57,031 bases of DNA, taken from assembly GCA_002702655.1 (NCBI GenBank), contig PABB01000034.1, positions 1-57,031 of the forward strand, given 5' to 3'. The notes under the pieces were generated by a model that had not been told where the DNA came from, did no database searches, and worked only from the letters and a program-made list of their open reading frames with translations. Position 1 is the stretch's first letter, and each line of letters opens with the position of its first letter. Origin of the DNA: Planctomycetaceae bacterium. Lineage in GTDB: Bacteria > Planctomycetota > Planctomycetia > Pirellulales > Lacipirellulaceae. Below are positions 54,172 through 57,031 of this stretch, one piece after another. A program made the position numbers and the translations under genes.

Positions 54172-55848
54172 CTACTGAACCGTCTCGGCATGCAGGTCGC
54201 CGTAGATAACCCGCGTGCGACCGTCTTCGAGTTGCCACTTGAGCAGTACGCCCGCCGCGTCGCCCGGTTCGACCGTGGCGCCGAAGTACTCCGGCTGGCG
54301 GCCGTCGGTCGCCAGCCGTTGGTAGAACGCCCCGGCGGCCATCGCTTCGATCATGGGCTCCTTGATCGCCTCGGCAGTGGCCTGGGCCGACTCGAAGGCG
54401 CGCTGCTGGACCATTTGCTGCCGCTCGGCGTCAGGCAAACCGTCTGGCAGGGGCTTCTGCTTCACCAACTGCTCGACCGTCTTGGCGATCGTCAGCCGAC
54501 CGACGTACGCCCCCGAGAGCCACATCGGGTCGAGCTTCTCGGGGTAGCCGCCCTGAGGCGACCCCGCAGAAACCAACGCCGTCAGTTCCGCCGGCAGCGG
54601 CTCGCCCTTTTCTTTGGCTTTCTGCTCAAGCGTTTTCATGCCATCCTCGGCCTGCTTGCCCGCCGCGAGCCACGCTCGCATGAACTTAACAAACGTGGCT
54701 TCGTCAAAGGCCGGCATCGCGATCGTCTGCGCCTGGGCCAACTCCCCTTGGCTCGGTGGTTGGAATTCCGCCGGGTCGAGCGGCACGTTCCACCGCATGT
54801 TCTCAAAGACTGCATGGACCGTCCCCTTCATCTGGGGCGAGTCGATTGGCTGGCTGAATTCGATCTGCACCGGCAGATCTTGTTCAACGTCGACCCACAC
54901 CTGCACGACTGCTTGCGATTCGGGGGCGGCCGGACTGACGGCCGGCGGTTGGGCTCCGTCGTTCGCTTTCCAGCCGGCAATCTCAAACCCCTGCGCCGGT
55001 CGGCCGCCGATGAGTTTCTCGCCAAGGCGTCGATCCGGATCGTCGCGGTACTTCAGCAACTGATCGAGCCACTGCTGCGGGCCCGGTTGACGACTCATGT
55101 CCAACGAAGTGAGCACCTGCAACTTGCCGCCCGCCCACACGTAGGCGTCGTCGCCGACATAGAGCATGCGCATCGTCGGTTGTTTGCCGGCCGGGGAGGA
55201 GTTGGAGCCAGCCGCTTCCGCCGCCGCGGCCCCGTCGTCGTCGGCCGATTCGGCGGCAGCGTCCAACTCTGGCATCCACGCTTCATACAGCGTGGATCGA
55301 GTCTCGCCTTCGGCGTACATCGACATCTTGCCGTGAACCGGCTTGTCGAGACCCGCCGCCGTCACGCCCGGGCCCGACTTGGTCAGGTCCACCGTCGTCA
55401 CCACGTCGCAGGTCATCGTCTTGGCCTGCCGCATGTTTTCCATGGCATCGGCAAAAGCCGTGCGCCCGCCGGTGGCCAGCATGATCGCCACCACCATACC
55501 GGCCGCTGCCAACGTGGCGACGGCCGCCCAACGGGTCTTATGTTGACGCAGAATCATCGCGAAATCTCCCGTTGCCAGCCGCTGCCGCCACCCGGCGACG
55601 CCAGCCTCCCCTGGGGAAGCCAGCGCCCCCGCGGGCAGCATGGCCAGCAATTGCTCGCGACGTTGGTCGTGCTGACTGTCGAACTCGCTCAAAGCTTCGA
55701 CCAGGACGGCATGCTGTGCGGCAGCGTCGCGGCTGCGCGCCTGACAACGCTCGCACCCGTTGGCATGCCGACGGAGCGCCTCCGCCTGCAGCTCGTCCAA
55801 CAAGCCCATGCTCAACAGTTCCCAAGATTTGGCGTCCGGGCATGTCAT
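54172..55848 (-). CDS. Anti-sigma factor with zinc-finger and large extracytoplasmic domain
   Basis: 558 residues from ATG at 55848, behind GGAGGT (6 bases) and overlapping the sigma-factor stop by 4 bases (ATGA). The N-terminus has the ZAS motif: H28-x3-C32-x2-C35 in LRRHANGCERCQA, with a further Cys at 3. A membrane helix (about 106-127) follows. The large outer part starts AFADAMENMRQAKTMTCDVVTTVDL and looks like a LolA/RseB-type sensor (strands such as MRMLYVGDDAYVWAGGKLQVLTS and QVWVDVEQDLPVQIEFSQP). A helical C-terminal part ends the protein. It would hold the ECF sigma factor inactive until an envelope signal arrives. Confidence 0.85.
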   Translation of the reverse strand: MTCPDAKSWELLSMGLLDELQAEALRRHANGCERCQARSRDAAAQHAVLVEALSEFDSQHDQRREQLLAMLPAGALASPGEAGVAGWRQRLATGDFAMILRQHKTRWAAVATLAAAGMVVAIMLATGGRTAFADAMENMRQAKTMTCDVVTTVDLTKSGPGVTAAGLDKPVHGKMSMYAEGETRSTLYEAWMPELDAAAESADDDGAAAAEAAGSNSSPAGKQPTMRMLYVGDDAYVWAGGKLQVLTSLDMSRQPGPQQWLDQLLKYRDDPDRRLGEKLIGGRPAQGFEIAGWKANDGAQPPAVSPAAPESQAVVQVWVDVEQDLPVQIEFSQPIDSPQMKGTVHAVFENMRWNVPLDPAEFQPPSQGELAQAQTIAMPAFDEATFVKFMRAWLAAGKQAEDGMKTLEQKAKEKGEPLPAELTALVSAGSPQGGYPEKLDPMWLSGAYVGRLTIAKTVEQLVKQKPLPDGLPDAERQQMVQQRAFESAQATAEAIKEPMIEAMAAGAFYQRLATDGRQPEYFGATVEPGDAAGVLLKWQLEDGRTRVIYGDLHAETVQ

Positions 55849-56384
55849 GACCGTACCTCCACAGTGCGACACATCGCCGCCAGGCGCTGCCGAGCCTTGA
55901 CCAACACGCGATAGAACGTGGACTGCGGGAGCCCCACGACGTTGCGGGCCTCCTCGGCATTGAGACCCTGCAGGTAAAACGCCTGCAGACTCAACCGTTC
56001 ACGCTCGGGCAGCTTCGCGAGAGCTTCCCGCAGGGCGTCGAGGCGGGGGTCGTCGACACGCTCGCGGGCGGCCGGTTCCGCGCCTTCGGGCAGCGGGCAC
56101 GCCAGTTTGCGATCGCGCAACTTGCCTCGCAGCCACTCGCGACCAACTTGACGTGCAATGCCAGTCAGCCACGGCGTGAACCGCTCGGGGTCGCGCAGCG
56201 TATTCAGCCGGGCATAGGCTCGAAGGAACACTTCCTGCGCGAGCTCCGCTGCCGCATCCAGGTCGCCCGTGGCGTTGTAGCAAATGGCGCGAATCAACCT
56301 GGCCCGGCGGTCGTACAACTCGCCGAACGCCGAGCGGTCGCCCGTTCGGGCGGCAATCACCAATGCGCCATCGGACTGTGACAC
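55845..56384 (-). CDS. ECF sigma factor (sigma-70 family)
   Basis: 179 residues from GTG at 56384, chosen because AGGTGA lies 5 bases upstream; a GTG at 56393 or the long open frame further upstream are less likely. Region 2 is SDGALVIAARTGDRSAFGELYDRRARLIRAICYNATGDLDAAAELAQEVFLRAYARL, split here by turns, and region 4 is LPERERLSLQAFYLQGLNAEEARNVVGLPQSTFYRVLVKARQRL. Both match typical ECF sigma factors. Its stop overlaps the anti-sigma start, so the two are made together. Target promoters are unknown. Confidence 0.92.
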   Translation of the reverse strand: MSQSDGALVIAARTGDRSAFGELYDRRARLIRAICYNATGDLDAAAELAQEVFLRAYARLNTLRDPERFTPWLTGIARQVGREWLRGKLRDRKLACPLPEGAEPAARERVDDPRLDALREALAKLPERERLSLQAFYLQGLNAEEARNVVGLPQSTFYRVLVKARQRLAAMCRTVEVRS

Positions 56385-56587
56385 GGAATTCACCTGCAAC
56401 AAGCAGCGGAACGCTGACGGCCGTCTATAGCGAGAGTGACGTTGACGCTCCAATTCTCTCAGAAAACCCGCCAGAATGGGAGAAACGCCCGCCAGCCGAG
56501 GCTCGCCGGCCGACATTCTGGCGAGGCAGGGGGGTGCAGACGAGAGAAACGCATGTCTCCCCGGGCTGGCGAATTGGCCAACCGGGT

Positions 56588-56848
56588 CTAGCGACGGCCG
56601 CGCTGCCGCAGGGCGTAACGCACCAGAGACCCGAGCCCGGCGAAACGAAAGTCGCCGTCGATATAGTGCTCGACGACATAGAAGGCGAAATAGTAGGCGC
56701 GGCAGAACGCCCACACCGTCACGGCCATCAGCACCGCCAGCCTCCACGACGGAAACAGCACCAGAGCAATCGCGGCGCCTAGCAGGCCCAGAACGACGAA
56801 CAGGGCGAACTTGGCCCACAGCAATCGCGGGTCGCGTATGTCCGTCAT
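56588..56848 (-). CDS. Small membrane protein (86 aa), unknown function
   Basis: 86 residues from ATG at 56848 (a TTG at 56851 is the nominal open-frame start). Two helices (LLWAKFALFVVLGLLGAAIALVLF and LAVLMAVTVWAFCRAYYFAFYVV) are followed by a basic tail. The layout is typical of small planctomycete inner-membrane proteins. It lies 24 bases after the stop of the truncated gene to its right and might be in the same operon. Confidence 0.6.
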   Translation of the reverse strand: MTDIRDPRLLWAKFALFVVLGLLGAAIALVLFPSWRLAVLMAVTVWAFCRAYYFAFYVVEHYIDGDFRFAGLGSLVRYALRQRGRR

Positions 56849-56872
56849 CAATGCCTCGGGCGGTTGATAGTG

Positions 56873-57031
56873 CTATTCAATCAATTCGTGCCACAGGCGC
56901 CGCGCCGTATCGTAGATGGTGCGATCGCGTTGCGGTTGCTGCGGCGCGGCCCCGGGCGCTGTTGCCGACTCTGGCGTCGGCCCGACATCGATGCCGTTGC
57001 GGCGGATCGCCGGCGGGACCGCCGCCCCGCC
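56873..57031 (-). CDS. C-terminal end of a gene truncated by the window edge
   Basis: An open frame runs from the right edge to TAG at 56873-56875. The visible part is Pro/Gly/Ala-rich, then ends with a helix-like QRDRTIYDTARRLWHELIE. No start or motif is visible. The ending has protein-like composition and the stop lies 24 bases before the next gene's start codon, fitting an operon. Confidence 0.5.
   Translation of the reverse strand, partial: GGAAVPPAIRRNGIDVGPTPESATAPGAAPQQPQRDRTIYDTARRLWHELIE

Noticed and set aside
54136-55914. 592-residue open frame on the plus strand, fully antisense to the anti-sigma gene
   Set aside because: Composition is Arg/His/Leu-rich as expected from reading a GC-rich gene backwards, with no motif. 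The anti-sigma frame has zinc-finger, helix and start-site support.

Overview
The window looks like chromosome of a GC-rich planctomycete, probably of the order Pirellulales. The evidence is a BBP7-type outer-membrane barrel protein, two PEP-CTERM-anchored secreted proteins, a soluble Ser/Thr kinase with a DWG motif, many small lipoproteins and secreted proteins of unknown function, C-rich leaders with few clear Shine-Dalgarno sites, and a mostly non-operonic layout. I saw no tRNA, rRNA, CRISPR array, insertion sequence, integrase or phage gene. It reads as core or host-adapted chromosome, not a mobile island.

Layout. 1-8 kb: the possible end of a gene, a PEP-CTERM protein, an NhaD-like Na+/H+ antiporter, RNase D, a lipoprotein and two overlapping genes for membrane-anchored proteins that share a repeated module. 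8-12.3 kb (minus): the flagellar type III export gate operon fliO-fliP-fliQ-fliR-flhB. 12.4-18.7 kb: a TIKI/TraB-like lipoprotein, the BBP7 barrel, a Ser/Thr kinase, a Tat-exported DUF3500-type protein and a second PEP-CTERM protein. 19-23.7 kb (minus): the nitrogen cluster amt-glnB(glnK)-glnD, followed by a cobalamin adenosyltransferase.

24.9-31.5 kb: an HlyD-like adaptor with a long charged tract, a terpene-cyclase-like alpha/alpha-toroid protein, unknown proteins, a lipoprotein and a small histidine kinase. 31.6-37.5 kb: a BCP/PrxQ peroxiredoxin, a GAF histidine kinase with its response regulator, a PQQ-type sugar dehydrogenase, and an orphan 94-residue LuxR-type regulator preceded by an AT-richer gap. 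37.7-49.3 kb: GH29 fucosidase, histidine phosphatase, acetyl-CoA hydrolase/CoA-transferase, PdxA-family dehydrogenase, small membrane proteins, a MORN/YwqK-like protein, a YheT-family hydrolase, a ZIP metal transporter and D-Tyr-tRNA deacylase. 49.3-57 kb: gamma-glutamyltransferase, an EreA/ChaN-like protein, a GH43 glycosidase, an ECF sigma factor translationally coupled to a large anti-sigma factor, a small membrane protein and the truncated end of another gene.

How the genes work together. PII (Tyr51 present) links the Amt ammonium channel to GlnD. The five flagellar proteins form the export gate. The sigma/anti-sigma pair and the GAF kinase/response-regulator pair are self-contained signalling units. 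The glycosidases and the sugar dehydrogenase fit a polysaccharide-degrading marine or soil lifestyle. No single locus is plainly a new defence or mobile system. The most unusual signals are the two-gene repeated-module membrane pair (5594-8031), a strand-biased GGGNAGGG oligomer resembling the FtsK-orienting KOPS motif, a shared promoter and C-rich leader block in front of two or three unrelated genes, several long intergenic palindromes, an NPTE variant of the FlhB cleavage motif, and an anti-sigma factor with a large extracytoplasmic sensor-like domain.
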